Shown here in pieces: positions 18,586-26,512 of a DNA stretch of 64,000 nt. The position numbers and the translations under genes are program-made. The notes beneath the pieces were generated by a model, which saw nothing but the letters and a program-made list of their open reading frames with translations, was not told where the DNA came from and made no database searches. Position 1 is the first letter of the stretch; every line of letters begins with the position of its first letter. The stretch comes from Photobacterium ganghwense (lineage in GTDB: Bacteria > Pseudomonadota > Gammaproteobacteria > Enterobacterales > Vibrionaceae), in assembly GCF_003025595.1 (NCBI RefSeq), contig NZ_PYMI01000002.1, forward strand, positions 620,001-684,000. The letters are read 5' to 3'.

Positions 18586-18617
18586 GTTTCCCGGTGTCTT
18601 TGCCGATGCCGGGAAAC
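18586..18617. repeat. Inverted repeat between two transporter genes
   Basis: Perfect 9-bp arms GTTTCCCGG / CCGGGAAAC with a 14-base loop, 18 bases after the first EamA stop. No T run follows, so a standard terminator is not assured. Confidence 0.7.
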
Positions 18618-18652
18618 TGGACGTAAGACGCTGCGAACACGACGGATTTGAA

Positions 18653-18678
18653 CATTACCCTGTGAGCATCGGGTAATG
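18653..18678. repeat. Second inverted repeat between two transporter genes
   Basis: Perfect 8-bp arms CATTACCC / GGGTAATG with a 10-base loop, 35 bases beyond the first hairpin and about 100 bases before the next EamA start. Confidence 0.65.
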
Positions 18679-18774
18679 GATAAAAACAATGATGATAATG
18701 AACAAATGCTATTTTCGAAGCGTCGTGACTCAGTAGGAAATCGGCATCAAGGCAGATAAGACAGGGAAGAAAAG

Positions 18775-19677
18775 ATGAAAGTATACGGTGCGTTACTGGC
18801 GGTGCTGGCGGCCATATTGAATGGCACAGTGGGTTTGTTCAGTGTCAGTTTGTTCCAAATGGGGATGCCGTCCGAAGCGGTGGCCTTTTATAAATGCTTG
18901 ATTGCATTGATAACCATCGGGTGTCTGTTGTTGGTCACCGGTCAATTCCGAGCTTGGTTACGGTACATCAGACAATACTGGAAGCACACGGCGATCTGCG
19001 CGTTTTTTGGATTTTTTGTACTCTACTACTTTGAAACGTCCGCCTACCAGTACATCAACGTCGCGGTAGTCGTGTTCTGTTTATTTGGCGCGTCTACAGT
19101 TGCAACCTTCTTGCTTAATGCTGCGCTGGAACGTCGTTGGATTAACCGACATGAAATGATAGCGATGTTACTGGCAATTTTGGGGCTGTATCTTGTGTTT
19201 GTTGATACTCGTGCGCTGGCAGAGCATGGGGAATATGGGTTATTTCTCGCGGTAGTCGCGGGGCTGGGGTATGCCTGTTTTCTGGTTCTGACCAAAAAAC
19301 TTGGCTTAGGCGGTGGCCTGATACCGGTAGGTACGTTACTGATTTTCGGTGTGGTGTACCTGTTTGTTCCTTTTACGTTGCAAGGCTGGAGTCTTCCGAC
19401 AGGTTTAGGGTTGTATTTCCTGATGATGCTTGCACTGCTACCGACGATTGGCGGCTTTTGGTGTACCACGCAATCCCTAACGTTGATCGGCAGTCAGTCT
19501 GTTCAGCTGATTGAACTAACTGAGCCTATTTTTGCACTAATCATTGGTTTTATTTTTCTGGGACAACTGGTCACCGGACCACAAATGTTGGGAGGCGGGT
19601 TGATTCTTTTATCGATTGTCATCCATGAATGTAAAGTGCTCGATATCTGGCGAAGTACCCGGGCAAGTCAGCTCTAA
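18775..19677 (+). CDS. EamA/DMT-family transporter, second copy
   Basis: 300-residue integral membrane protein with ten predicted helices, of the EamA superfamily (MKVYGALLAVLAAILNGTVGLFSVSLFQMGMPSEAVAFYKCLIALI). It differs clearly from the preceding EamA gene, so it is not a recent duplicate. The substrate is unknown; family members export metabolites, amino acids or toxic analogues. GAAGAAAAG upstream of the ATG could serve as a ribosome site. It is separated from the first EamA gene by 206 bases with two hairpins, so it may have its own promoter. Confidence 0.88.
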   Translation: MKVYGALLAVLAAILNGTVGLFSVSLFQMGMPSEAVAFYKCLIALITIGCLLLVTGQFRAWLRYIRQYWKHTAICAFFGFFVLYYFETSAYQYINVAVVVFCLFGASTVATFLLNAALERRWINRHEMIAMLLAILGLYLVFVDTRALAEHGEYGLFLAVVAGLGYACFLVLTKKLGLGGGLIPVGTLLIFGVVYLFVPFTLQGWSLPTGLGLYFLMMLALLPTIGGFWCTTQSLTLIGSQSVQLIELTEPIFALIIGFIFLGQLVTGPQMLGGGLILLSIVIHECKVLDIWRSTRASQL

Positions 19678-19684
19678 ACCAGAA

Positions 19685-19730
19685 AGAAAGGGCACTGAAT
19701 ACCGTGGGTTATACCGTGGTTGCCCTTTCT
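19685..19730. terminator. Inverted repeat between convergent genes
   Basis: Perfect 10-bp arms AGAAAGGGCA / TGCCCTTTCT with a 26-base loop that itself holds ATACCGTGG twice. It follows the second EamA gene and faces the DsbA-like gene. It lacks a T run, so it is only a possible terminator. Confidence 0.4.
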
Positions 19731-19797
19731 GATAAATACGGTGAGCGCGTTGCTTTCGGCTCGGGATATGAAGCTGTTGGTACTGTTAAAGCCGTTA

Positions 19798-20448
19798 CTA
19801 CTCTGAAGTTGACAGGAATTCTTCGAGCAACTGCTTATAGACCTCAACCGGCTGCGCGCCAGTCAGGGCATCGGTTTGATTAAATACCACAGTCGGGACT
19901 GAAGAAACACCAAGTTGACGGAGCTGCTCCACAGTGGCCTCCAGCTCATTGATACTCTGTGGGTCATCCAGCTTTGAAAGAGCCGAAAGGGTATCCAGAC
20001 CAACAGCGGTGAGTGCTTCGCTTAAAACTGAGCGGTTAGAGATATCTTTGCGCTCGGAAAAGAAGGCCGAAAACAGGCGCATTGCCAGCTCCGTCTGTTT
20101 GCCTAACTCGCTGGCATAGCCCAGCAGGATATGTGCGTCGCGAGTATTCACCGTTTTCATTTCATCAAAGTAATCAAACTGAAAACCGATTTCTGCTCCC
20201 AGTTGGGTTAGGTGACTACGGGCATGCACACTTTCCGCCGTGCTGGCCCCATATTTTTTGGCCAGGTGTTCACGCAAGTTTTCCCCTTCCGGCGGAATAT
20301 GCGGATTAAGCTGAAAAGGTTGCCAGACGATGGTGACCTTATCCTCAGCCCCCAGCTCTTCTATAGCCCGTGTCAGGCGTTGAAAGCCGATGATGCACCA
20401 AGGGCAAACGACATCGGAAATGATGTCTATCCGGAGTTTTTCAGCCAT
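19798..20448 (-). CDS. DsbA-family oxidoreductase (FrnE-like)
   Basis: 216-residue thioredoxin-fold protein of the cytoplasmic DsbA/FrnE group. Active-site CPWC at residues 15-18 follows MAEKLRIDIISDVVCPWC, and there is no signal peptide, unlike periplasmic DsbA. The typical VSSVPTVVFNQ cis-proline loop is near residue 182. The central helical insertion domain (residues about 60-165) matches the family. Such proteins catalyse dithiol exchange in stress responses; the partner is unknown. It stands alone in the minus orientation. Confidence 0.93.
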   Translation of the reverse strand: MAEKLRIDIISDVVCPWCIIGFQRLTRAIEELGAEDKVTIVWQPFQLNPHIPPEGENLREHLAKKYGASTAESVHARSHLTQLGAEIGFQFDYFDEMKTVNTRDAHILLGYASELGKQTELAMRLFSAFFSERKDISNRSVLSEALTAVGLDTLSALSKLDDPQSINELEATVEQLRQLGVSSVPTVVFNQTDALTGAQPVEVYKQLLEEFLSTSE

Positions 20449-20808
20449 TTAATACGATTCCTTTATCTTATTGGGAAGGGGGCAGGGGCTCGGTGACCTG
20501 TACGTGCTCGCAACATAATCGCTACGCGGATAAGTGGGACCCCTTTGGCTTTGCCATATTAGTTTTTCTGTTTTGGCGTTGAAATACGGGTGTTGCCATA
20601 TTGTTACACCATCATGCCTGCAACGACATAAAATTGAAAGGATCACTTGATGTAGGCGAATGGATTCTGGGCGGCCTAAAGAGGTTCAAAAAACAAATAA
20701 ATTGTTCAGCTTAGGTTAAGATTTTATCTTATTAATCCCATTTTATATTAGGGTTAATTGCGCCTTTTCATCCATGAAAAGGCATATTTACAGGCGCTAA
20801 CATCATGA
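20449..20808. other. Non-coding gap upstream of the FrnE-like gene
   Basis: About 360 bases with no supported gene. It must hold the FrnE-like promoter, on the minus strand. A 6-bp dyad TAAGAT-TTT-ATCTTA lies near 20717, and a strong hairpin lies at 20762-20783. Confidence 0.5.
20762..20783 (-). terminator. Hairpin downstream of small secreted protein
   Basis: Perfect 10-bp stem GCCTTTTCAT / ATGAAAAGGC with a two-base loop, 26 bases beyond the stop of the minus-strand secreted-protein gene. It lacks a clear T run on the minus strand, so its terminator role is uncertain. Confidence 0.45.
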
Positions 20809-21120
20809 TTATTTTTTATTTACGCTATGGAAAGCCGTTCGGGTATATTCATTACCATCTGTGGTCACAGCTTTAAATTTCACTGAGCTTGAGTGGTTCA
20901 TGGCAAGTGGAATAAATACGCGACCCGTTTCATCGGTATTGAATGATGAAAGACTTTGTGGTTGGTTTTCTACCGAAATCACTGAATTTGCAGCAGGTTT
21001 TCCATTTTCGGTGACTTTAATCCAGGCGCCGTTTTCGCTATCTGTCACCTGAATGTCAGCATAAGACAGTGATGAAACAGACAGTAATACAGCAGCAAGA
21101 GTTAGGCTAACTTTTTTCAT
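20809..21120 (-). CDS. Small secreted protein of unknown function
   Basis: 103-residue protein with a signal peptide (residues 1-21, cleavage SYA-D). The mature 82 residues read as a single small beta-sandwich, with WIKVTENGKPAANSVISVENQ and TDETGRVFIPLAMN, a pattern seen in carboxypeptidase-regulatory-like domains (a strand, then G-x-P-A, then T-D-x-x-G-x-F). No Cys, no membrane anchor. Probably periplasmic. Its role is unknown. Confidence 0.78.
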   Translation of the reverse strand: MKKVSLTLAAVLLSVSSLSYADIQVTDSENGAWIKVTENGKPAANSVISVENQPQSLSSFNTDETGRVFIPLAMNHSSSVKFKAVTTDGNEYTRTAFHSVNKK

Positions 21121-21522
21121 AATAATTTCTCCAATATTGCTTTAGGTTATTATATTCAGCGAGTGTTCAGAATGGTTGAGTTTATTCATTCTCATATCGC
21201 TGTCTGAAATTTATATTATTCCTGTTTGTCGCTGTGATAAAGGTCAATATTTGAATCAAGTCGTTCTGAATTTTTGAACAATAATATTGAACGTAGGGTT
21301 AATCACGTTTCATAATTTCATATAAAAATCATTTAATCGTTGTGAATCTGATAGTTAGAGAAAAATAAAGGTTCACGGAAAAATGCCGGTTACGCCGTAA
21401 GCACAATGTGACCGGAAAGTAGGGGCAGCACCTCGTTAAGGTTTAAGCGGACAGATATCCTGTGTGTCAGCAGTAGATCCCTGATAAGCTTACGATTAGT
21501 CATTTCGGCACGGAGAAAACCA
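21121..21522. other. Divergent AT-rich intergenic region
   Basis: About 400 bases between the secreted-protein gene and the DUF2007 gene. It holds both promoters. A hairpin CCGGTTAC / GTGACCGG (one G-T pair) sits near 21390-21417. I see no gene here. Confidence 0.45.
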
Positions 21523-22008
21523 ATGAAAGTGGTTGCCCGTTTTTCATTTCCTCATGAAGCCCACCTCGCAAAGACGAATCTGGAGGCGGCTGGCATAGAA
21601 AGTACCCTGGCAGATGAGCATACGGTTAATATGCAATGGCTTTATTCTGACGCCATTGGCGGGGTTCGCTTGTTGGTGGAAGATTCTGACGCCGAAGCGG
21701 CATTGACCATCTTGCAGGCTGACTTTTCTGAATGTCTGGATGATGGAGCCAATGTGTTTGAGGTTGATGCGTTTGAGGCTGATGCATCTGGTGTTATGGC
21801 GGCCGGGGTAAGAGCTTCAGGGCAGAGGGTGTCAGATGAACGTGACAGCTGCCCCTGTTGTGGCAGCACTCAGCTTGTTCCATACACTAAAGGTAAAAAA
21901 ACGGCCTTTGTCGTTTTTCTGTTGTTAGGATTTCCGCTTTTCTTCTATCAGCACGGTTATCAATGCAAGTCTTGCGGGGCGTTCTCAAAGGTCTTGGATA
22001 AGTCATAA
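21523..22008 (+). CDS. DUF2007 domain protein with zinc ribbon and membrane segment
   Basis: 161-residue protein. The N-terminal DUF2007 domain (residues 1-70, VVARFSFPHEAHLAKTNLEAAGIESTLADEH and IGGVRLLVEDSDAEAALTIL) resembles small signal-transducing modules. It is followed by an Ala/Glu/Asp linker and a zinc ribbon with CPCCGS and a second CKSCG, flanking one membrane helix (FVVFLLLGFPLFFY). The two Cys pairs thus bracket the helix, an odd layout. Function unknown. Confidence 0.85.
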   Translation: MKVVARFSFPHEAHLAKTNLEAAGIESTLADEHTVNMQWLYSDAIGGVRLLVEDSDAEAALTILQADFSECLDDGANVFEVDAFEADASGVMAAGVRASGQRVSDERDSCPCCGSTQLVPYTKGKKTAFVVFLLLGFPLFFYQHGYQCKSCGAFSKVLDKS

Positions 22009-22035
22009 AAAAGCCGCTCTCTATGGAGAGCGGCT
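22006..22035 (-). terminator. Terminator between DUF2007 gene and NhaC gene
   Basis: Perfect 10-bp stem AGCCGCTCTC / GAGAGCGGCT with a TATG loop. On the minus strand it is followed by six T, so it terminates the NhaC gene transcript; it may also work for the plus strand gene. Confidence 0.85.
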
Positions 22036-22105
22036 CTGCAACGTGAGTTCTGCCCTATATCTGCATGTAATACTGCAATCCATCGACATCTGCCAAATTC
22101 GGTGG

Positions 22106-23539
22106 CTACCCGAGCGATATCCAGCCAAATACCGCAAAGCAGAGGGTAGCGGCCATACCGGTCAACAGCACATAGGGGAATTGAGTTCTGATGTGGTCGA
22201 CATGGTCATTACCGGTCGCCATGGATGAAACAATCCCGGTGTCACTGATAGGGGATGTCATGTCACCAAAAATGGAGCCTGAAATCGCCGCGCCTATCAT
22301 CAGATGCGGGTCGATACCGGTTGCAGCACTGATCTGCACGCCGATAGGGATCATGATCGCGAACGTACCCCATGACGTGCCAGTTGCCAGCGACATCAGT
22401 GCAGCAATCAGGAATACAAAGCTGGCCGAAAAGCCGGCGGGTAGTACTCCCTCTATGCTCTGAGTGATGTATTGCCCGGTGTGCAGTTCGGCTGACAGAT
22501 TACCCATCAGAAAGGCCAGTGTCATGATCGCACCCAGTGGCATCATCGAGGAGTATCCGGCCAGCAGGTGTGTGAAAAACTCATCCACAGTCAGGATGTT
22601 ACGGCAGAGAAAGTAGACAAAAGATACTGCCGTGCCAGCCATGACTGCCCAGAAAACCGCCGTTGAACCTGAACCATGGGCAATATTACCATCACCGGTG
22701 ATATATAACCCAATGGGTACCATGATGACGGTGGTGGCCAGTGGAATGACAAAGTTCAGTGGATGGCCACGGCTGTCTGACGTTATAAGTTCCACGTCAT
22801 CGTGCCCGGCAATCGGAAATGCACCATCCCGCAGGGCTTTGCCGCTGGCAGCACGGCGGTCGGCCACGGCCATTGGCCCCCAGGATTTCTGACTGAAAAT
22901 GTAAAACAGAACGCTGGCCAGTGAAAACCACGCCATCAGGTTATACGGGATGGAATGCAGGAGAATGTTGAAAGGTTCACCTTGCAGGAAACCGTTGCTG
23001 ATCTGCACCCCGATAATGGCCATCATAGCGGCACCCCAGCCATTCATCATGACACTGGAGCAGCTCGATACACAGGATGACTGAATGATATACGCCATTT
23101 TCTCTCGGGAAATGTTATATCGGCTGGCGAGATCCCGCGTAACTGTGCCTGCTGACATCAGTGATATGGAGCTTTCAATGAAGATCAGCATTGTGGTGAT
23201 CATTGCCAGTAGCTGGACAGCGTAGCGGTTATTGATGACATTGGCCTTCTCTGTCAGCCAGTGCACCATGCCTTGTGTACCACCGGTTACCTGAACCAGC
23301 CGAATAATGCCGCCAACCATGAAACAGAACAATATGGAGCGTGTATTTCCGGCAGATGCAAACACATCAATGATATTGTCCAGGGTATGCTGAACGCCAA
23401 CCAGCGGATTAAAGTCCGCCATGACGGTATAGCCGACCAATGCCCCCGCCAATAACGAGAGAATGACCTGACGGGTTAACACTGCCAGGGTAATGGTTAC
23501 CAGTGGGGTGATAACGGTCCAGATTCCGTAATCTTGCAT
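22106..23539 (-). CDS. NhaC-family Na+/H+ antiporter-like protein
   Basis: 477-residue inner-membrane transporter of the NhaC/YuiF type with about twelve membrane helices. Family stretches include the FIESSISLMSAGTVTRDL loop, SSCVSSCSSVMMNGWGAAMM and ATGTSWGTFAIMIPIGVQIS with GSIFGDMTSPISDTGIVSS, typical of this group. Substrate could be Na+/H+ or an amino acid antiport; the group is not uniform. It lies nine bases after the trans-sulfuration gene, on the same strand, so the two are surely cotranscribed, which points to a sulfur amino acid link. Confidence 0.9.
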   Translation of the reverse strand: MQDYGIWTVITPLVTITLAVLTRQVILSLLAGALVGYTVMADFNPLVGVQHTLDNIIDVFASAGNTRSILFCFMVGGIIRLVQVTGGTQGMVHWLTEKANVINNRYAVQLLAMITTMLIFIESSISLMSAGTVTRDLASRYNISREKMAYIIQSSCVSSCSSVMMNGWGAAMMAIIGVQISNGFLQGEPFNILLHSIPYNLMAWFSLASVLFYIFSQKSWGPMAVADRRAASGKALRDGAFPIAGHDDVELITSDSRGHPLNFVIPLATTVIMVPIGLYITGDGNIAHGSGSTAVFWAVMAGTAVSFVYFLCRNILTVDEFFTHLLAGYSSMMPLGAIMTLAFLMGNLSAELHTGQYITQSIEGVLPAGFSASFVFLIAALMSLATGTSWGTFAIMIPIGVQISAATGIDPHLMIGAAISGSIFGDMTSPISDTGIVSSMATGNDHVDHIRTQFPYVLLTGMAATLCFAVFGWISLG

Positions 23540-23548
23540 GACTTACCC

Positions 23549-24697
23549 TCAGCGCAGTGCGCTTTCAAGATCAGCCAGCAGATCCTGAATATCTTCAATG
23601 CCGACCGACAGGCGCAGAGTGGTGTCATAAACGCCAATGGCTTCTCGCTCTTCCGGTGTCATTGAGCCATGGGACATGGAAGCTGAATGGTTCAGCATGC
23701 TTTCCACACCTCCGAGTGACTCTGCCAGCACGAAATACTGCAGTTTACCAATAAAGTGTTTAGTTGTTTCCACATCGCCTTTCAGGCGTACTGTGACTAC
23801 GGCACCACCGGATCGCATTTGTTTCTTGCACAGTGCATGCTGAGGATGGCTTTCCAGACCCGGATAATGTACATCCGCCACCTTTGGGTGAGACTCCAGA
23901 AAACGAGCAACCTCCAGCGCATTGCTGCATTGACGCTCCATACGCAATGCCAGGGTTTTCATACCACGCAGTGCCAGATAGGCATCAAACGGTGAGGCAA
24001 TGGCCCCGACGGTGGTTTTGATGAAGTCTAGTTCTTTCGCCAGATCGTCGCGGTTGGTAATCAGGGCACCGCCAATCAAATCCGAATGTCCGCCAATGTA
24101 CTTGCTGGTGGAAAGCATCACGATATCCGCACCCAGCGTCAGTGGAGTTTGGTTCCAGGCACTGGCAAAGGTGTTGTCGACGCAGGTCAGCAGATCATGC
24201 TGTTTAGCCAACTGGCATACAGCTTCAATATCAACCAGCTCTAGTAGTGGGTTGGTCGGGGTTTCAATCCAGATCATTTTTGTTTCAGGGCGAATGGATT
24301 GTTTGACCTGATCCAGATCATTCAGGTCAATATAGTCAACACTGAGCTGATTATTCTGTTTACGCAGTCGCTCAAACAAACGATAGGTGCCACCATAAAC
24401 TCCTTTCATTGCAATAATGTGGGAACCATGAGGCAGGAGTTCGATGGCCAGCGCGGTTGCTGCCATCCCTGAAGCCGTAGCCGTGGCATAGCAGCCTTGC
24501 TCTAAATCAGCCAGCGCAGTTTCGTAGGCATGACGGGTCGGGTTACTGACACGAGAATAGGCGAACTCTCCCCCTTCGTGCAGGTTTGGCTGAATGAAGC
24601 TGCTGGCTGTATAAATGGGTGAGAATAAAGCGTTATGACCAGCGTCTTGTTGATGGCCACCATGGACCGCGAGGGTAGAAATATGTTTACTTTTCAT
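23549..24697 (-). CDS. PLP-dependent trans-sulfuration enzyme (Cys/Met metabolism family)
   Basis: 382-residue homologue of cystathionine gamma-synthase, gamma-lyase and methionine gamma-lyase. The PLP lysine is K199 in MLSTSKYIGGHSD, and the phosphate-binding YSR motif is at 47-49. The GGTYRLFERL and TPTNPLLELVDI stretches fit the fold. The specificity (lyase or synthase) cannot be assigned from sequence alone; no MetJ box was seen. Cotranscribed with the NhaC gene. An inverted repeat (24745-24762) lies in its promoter region. Confidence 0.9.
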   Translation of the reverse strand: MKSKHISTLAVHGGHQQDAGHNALFSPIYTASSFIQPNLHEGGEFAYSRVSNPTRHAYETALADLEQGCYATATASGMAATALAIELLPHGSHIIAMKGVYGGTYRLFERLRKQNNQLSVDYIDLNDLDQVKQSIRPETKMIWIETPTNPLLELVDIEAVCQLAKQHDLLTCVDNTFASAWNQTPLTLGADIVMLSTSKYIGGHSDLIGGALITNRDDLAKELDFIKTTVGAIASPFDAYLALRGMKTLALRMERQCSNALEVARFLESHPKVADVHYPGLESHPQHALCKKQMRSGGAVVTVRLKGDVETTKHFIGKLQYFVLAESLGGVESMLNHSASMSHGSMTPEEREAIGVYDTTLRLSVGIEDIQDLLADLESALR

Positions 24698-24744
24698 GAC
24701 TGGGAAACCTGTGTGTCTGAATCTTAATCGATTGCGAAAACGGA

Positions 24745-24762
24745 GTTGTCGCCGCGGACAAC
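24745..24762. promoter_or_regulatory. Inverted repeat in trans-sulfuration gene promoter region
   Basis: Dyad GTTGTC-N6-GACAAC, 48 bases upstream of the start codon; could be an operator, but no regulator is identified. Confidence 0.35.
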
Positions 24763-25376
24763 GATAAGCAGTTAGGTGAGATATTCAATCATATTATTTT
24801 GAACATCAAGGGCTTAAATAGCATTTTGTTCTAATATAGAAAGTAATCAGTATGCGTTCAATTATCACACAAATATGGGGTTTTATGAACGTAAGGGAGT
24901 ATCAATTCCGTTCTGAGAATGTGATGTTAAGCCACTTCTGAATTAAGAAAAGCAGGTGCAGAAACTATCAACTTGAATTTTGTCCATCAGAATGTCTGAG
25001 TTCAATAGGGAAAGCACTTGTTTTTTCCTTTGAACGATGGTGTTTTTCTGGGGCTTCATTCAGCATGTAAGCGAAAGTGAACTCCGCAAATTTTATTCCA
25101 TGCAGACTTTGTATAGCTCAACTGACATCAAGGAGCATCTGCAGTAGTTCGGAACCGACGCATCAAGTCATTTAATTGGGAAGGCGATGGAATCCATTGT
25201 GTCCTGAACAAAGAGAAACGGTTCAACGGCAACGTGAGAAGATCACACATTAATAGTTCAGAGAATAATGAAAAAATAATGGGGAAATTTAATTAACGGT
25301 GAAATGAAAAAGATAATAGTCGTCAGAGTGAACTATCGTTATAATACCATTTTCCTTTCTGAAAGAATTAATAATA
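24763..25376. other. Long AT-rich upstream region of hns
   Basis: About 610 bases with no gene. It includes A/T-rich and possibly curved stretches (for example around 25260-25370). Long AT-rich upstream DNA is usual for hns, which represses itself. No specific site assigned. Confidence 0.5.
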
Positions 25377-25772
25377 ATGAGCGACGTTATCCAAACATTG
25401 TTAAACCTGCGTTCCCTTCGTGCGACCGCTCGTGAAATGACCTTAGAAGAGTTACAAGAGGGCCTACAGAAGCTTCAGTCTGTTGTCGCTGAGCGTGAAG
25501 AAGCGGAAGCGGAAGAGCGCGCAAAAAATAAAGAGCGCGAGCAGAAACTGCAAGCGTACCGCGATATGCTGGCTGCTGAAGGTATTTCTCCTGAAGAGCT
25601 TCTGGCAATGCTGGACGAAGCACCAAAATCAAAGCGTGCGCCACGCCCTGCAAAATACAAATTTATGGTTGATGGCGAAGAGCGTACCTGGACTGGCCAG
25701 GGTCGTATGCCAGCACCACTGAAAGAAGCAATCGAAAAAGAAGGTAAGTCGCTGGACGATTTCCTGATCTAA
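25377..25772 (+). CDS. hns: H-NS family nucleoid protein
   Basis: 131-residue H-NS. The N-terminal oligomerisation region is a long charged coiled coil (residues about 1-80, LLNLRSLRATAREMTLEELQEGLQKLQSVVAEREEAEAEERAKNKER). The C-terminal AT-hook-like domain has the DNA-binding loop WTGQGRMP and ends in LDDFLI. The linker PKSKRAPRPAKYKF is typical of Vibrionaceae H-NS. It silences AT-rich and horizontally acquired genes. Single gene with its own terminator. Confidence 0.95.
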   Translation: MSDVIQTLLNLRSLRATAREMTLEELQEGLQKLQSVVAEREEAEAEERAKNKEREQKLQAYRDMLAAEGISPEELLAMLDEAPKSKRAPRPAKYKFMVDGEERTWTGQGRMPAPLKEAIEKEGKSLDDFLI

Positions 25773-25777
25773 TTTCA

Positions 25778-25802
25778 TAAAGCCCCTTTCGCAGGGGCTT
25801 TA
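25778..25802 (+). terminator. Rho-independent terminator after hns
   Basis: Perfect 10-bp stem TAAAGCCCCT / AGGGGCTTTA with TTCGC loop, followed by TTCTATT. Confidence 0.85.
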
Positions 25803-25923
25803 TTCTATTATCTCGTTGCATATACTTTAGTACCTACACAGGTAGTAGACGGTGCAATCACGCCTTTTTAAAACTTGATTGTTTTTCTATTTGAATGTTG
25901 TCCTTAGCGTATTAAGGAGAATC

Positions 25924-26277
25924 ATGATCCCTTCAGCTTTATTAATTCATGTTCCGGATGTTCAGGTCGGATTAGTCTGGTATCAACAGGCGTTTCCCGA
26001 AGCAGAAATGATTTATTTACCCGAATTTGACTTTACGGTACTCAACCTGGGCGGGTTTTCTTTGGAAATTGTGCAGGCGGATGAAAAAGTGGGGAATGGA
26101 AAAATGGGAACCGTACTCTATTGGCGCGTTTCTTCACTCAATGAGGCGATTGCACATTTTACGTCGTTGGGGGCGACTGTGTATCGGGGACCAATGTGTA
26201 TTGAAAACGGATTGTCGATGTGTCAGGTGCTGGATCCATTCGGGAATTTGATTGGTTTACGTGGAACACTCAGCTGA
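25924..26277 (+). CDS. VOC-superfamily (glyoxalase-like) protein
   Basis: 117-residue protein of the vicinal oxygen chelate fold (ALLIHVPDVQVGLVWYQQAFPEAEM, then VQADEKVGNG, and LDPFGNLIGLRG). Start set by AAGGAG with five bases before the ATG; the upstream frame extension lacks a ribosome site. Such proteins may be glyoxalases, dioxygenases or resistance proteins; the function here is unknown. Ordinary single gene downstream of hns. Confidence 0.88.
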   Translation: MIPSALLIHVPDVQVGLVWYQQAFPEAEMIYLPEFDFTVLNLGGFSLEIVQADEKVGNGKMGTVLYWRVSSLNEAIAHFTSLGATVYRGPMCIENGLSMCQVLDPFGNLIGLRGTLS

Positions 26278-26469
26278 TTTAGTGCCTTAGTTTTACTCTC
26301 TTCGTTGGTCATCATGCGTTTTGAAACGGCGGACGAGAAGGGAAAGAGAGATGAAAGATAAGAAGTAATACTGAGAATAGGGAAAGGTGAATAGAGAAAC
26401 CGGCGGATAATAAAAACAAATGAAAATAAACACCGCAGTTAAGGCGATGCTTGATATGGCAGTAAAGTA

Positions 26470-26495
26470 AAACAGGGAACCTATGTCCCCTGTTT
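26470..26495 (-). terminator. Terminator after nucleoside hydrolase
   Basis: Stem AAACAGGG / CCCTGTTT with 10-base loop, 17 bases after the nucleoside hydrolase stop on the minus strand, followed by TACTTT. Confidence 0.7.
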
Positions 26496-26512
26496 GAACG
26501 TGATCAGCTTTG

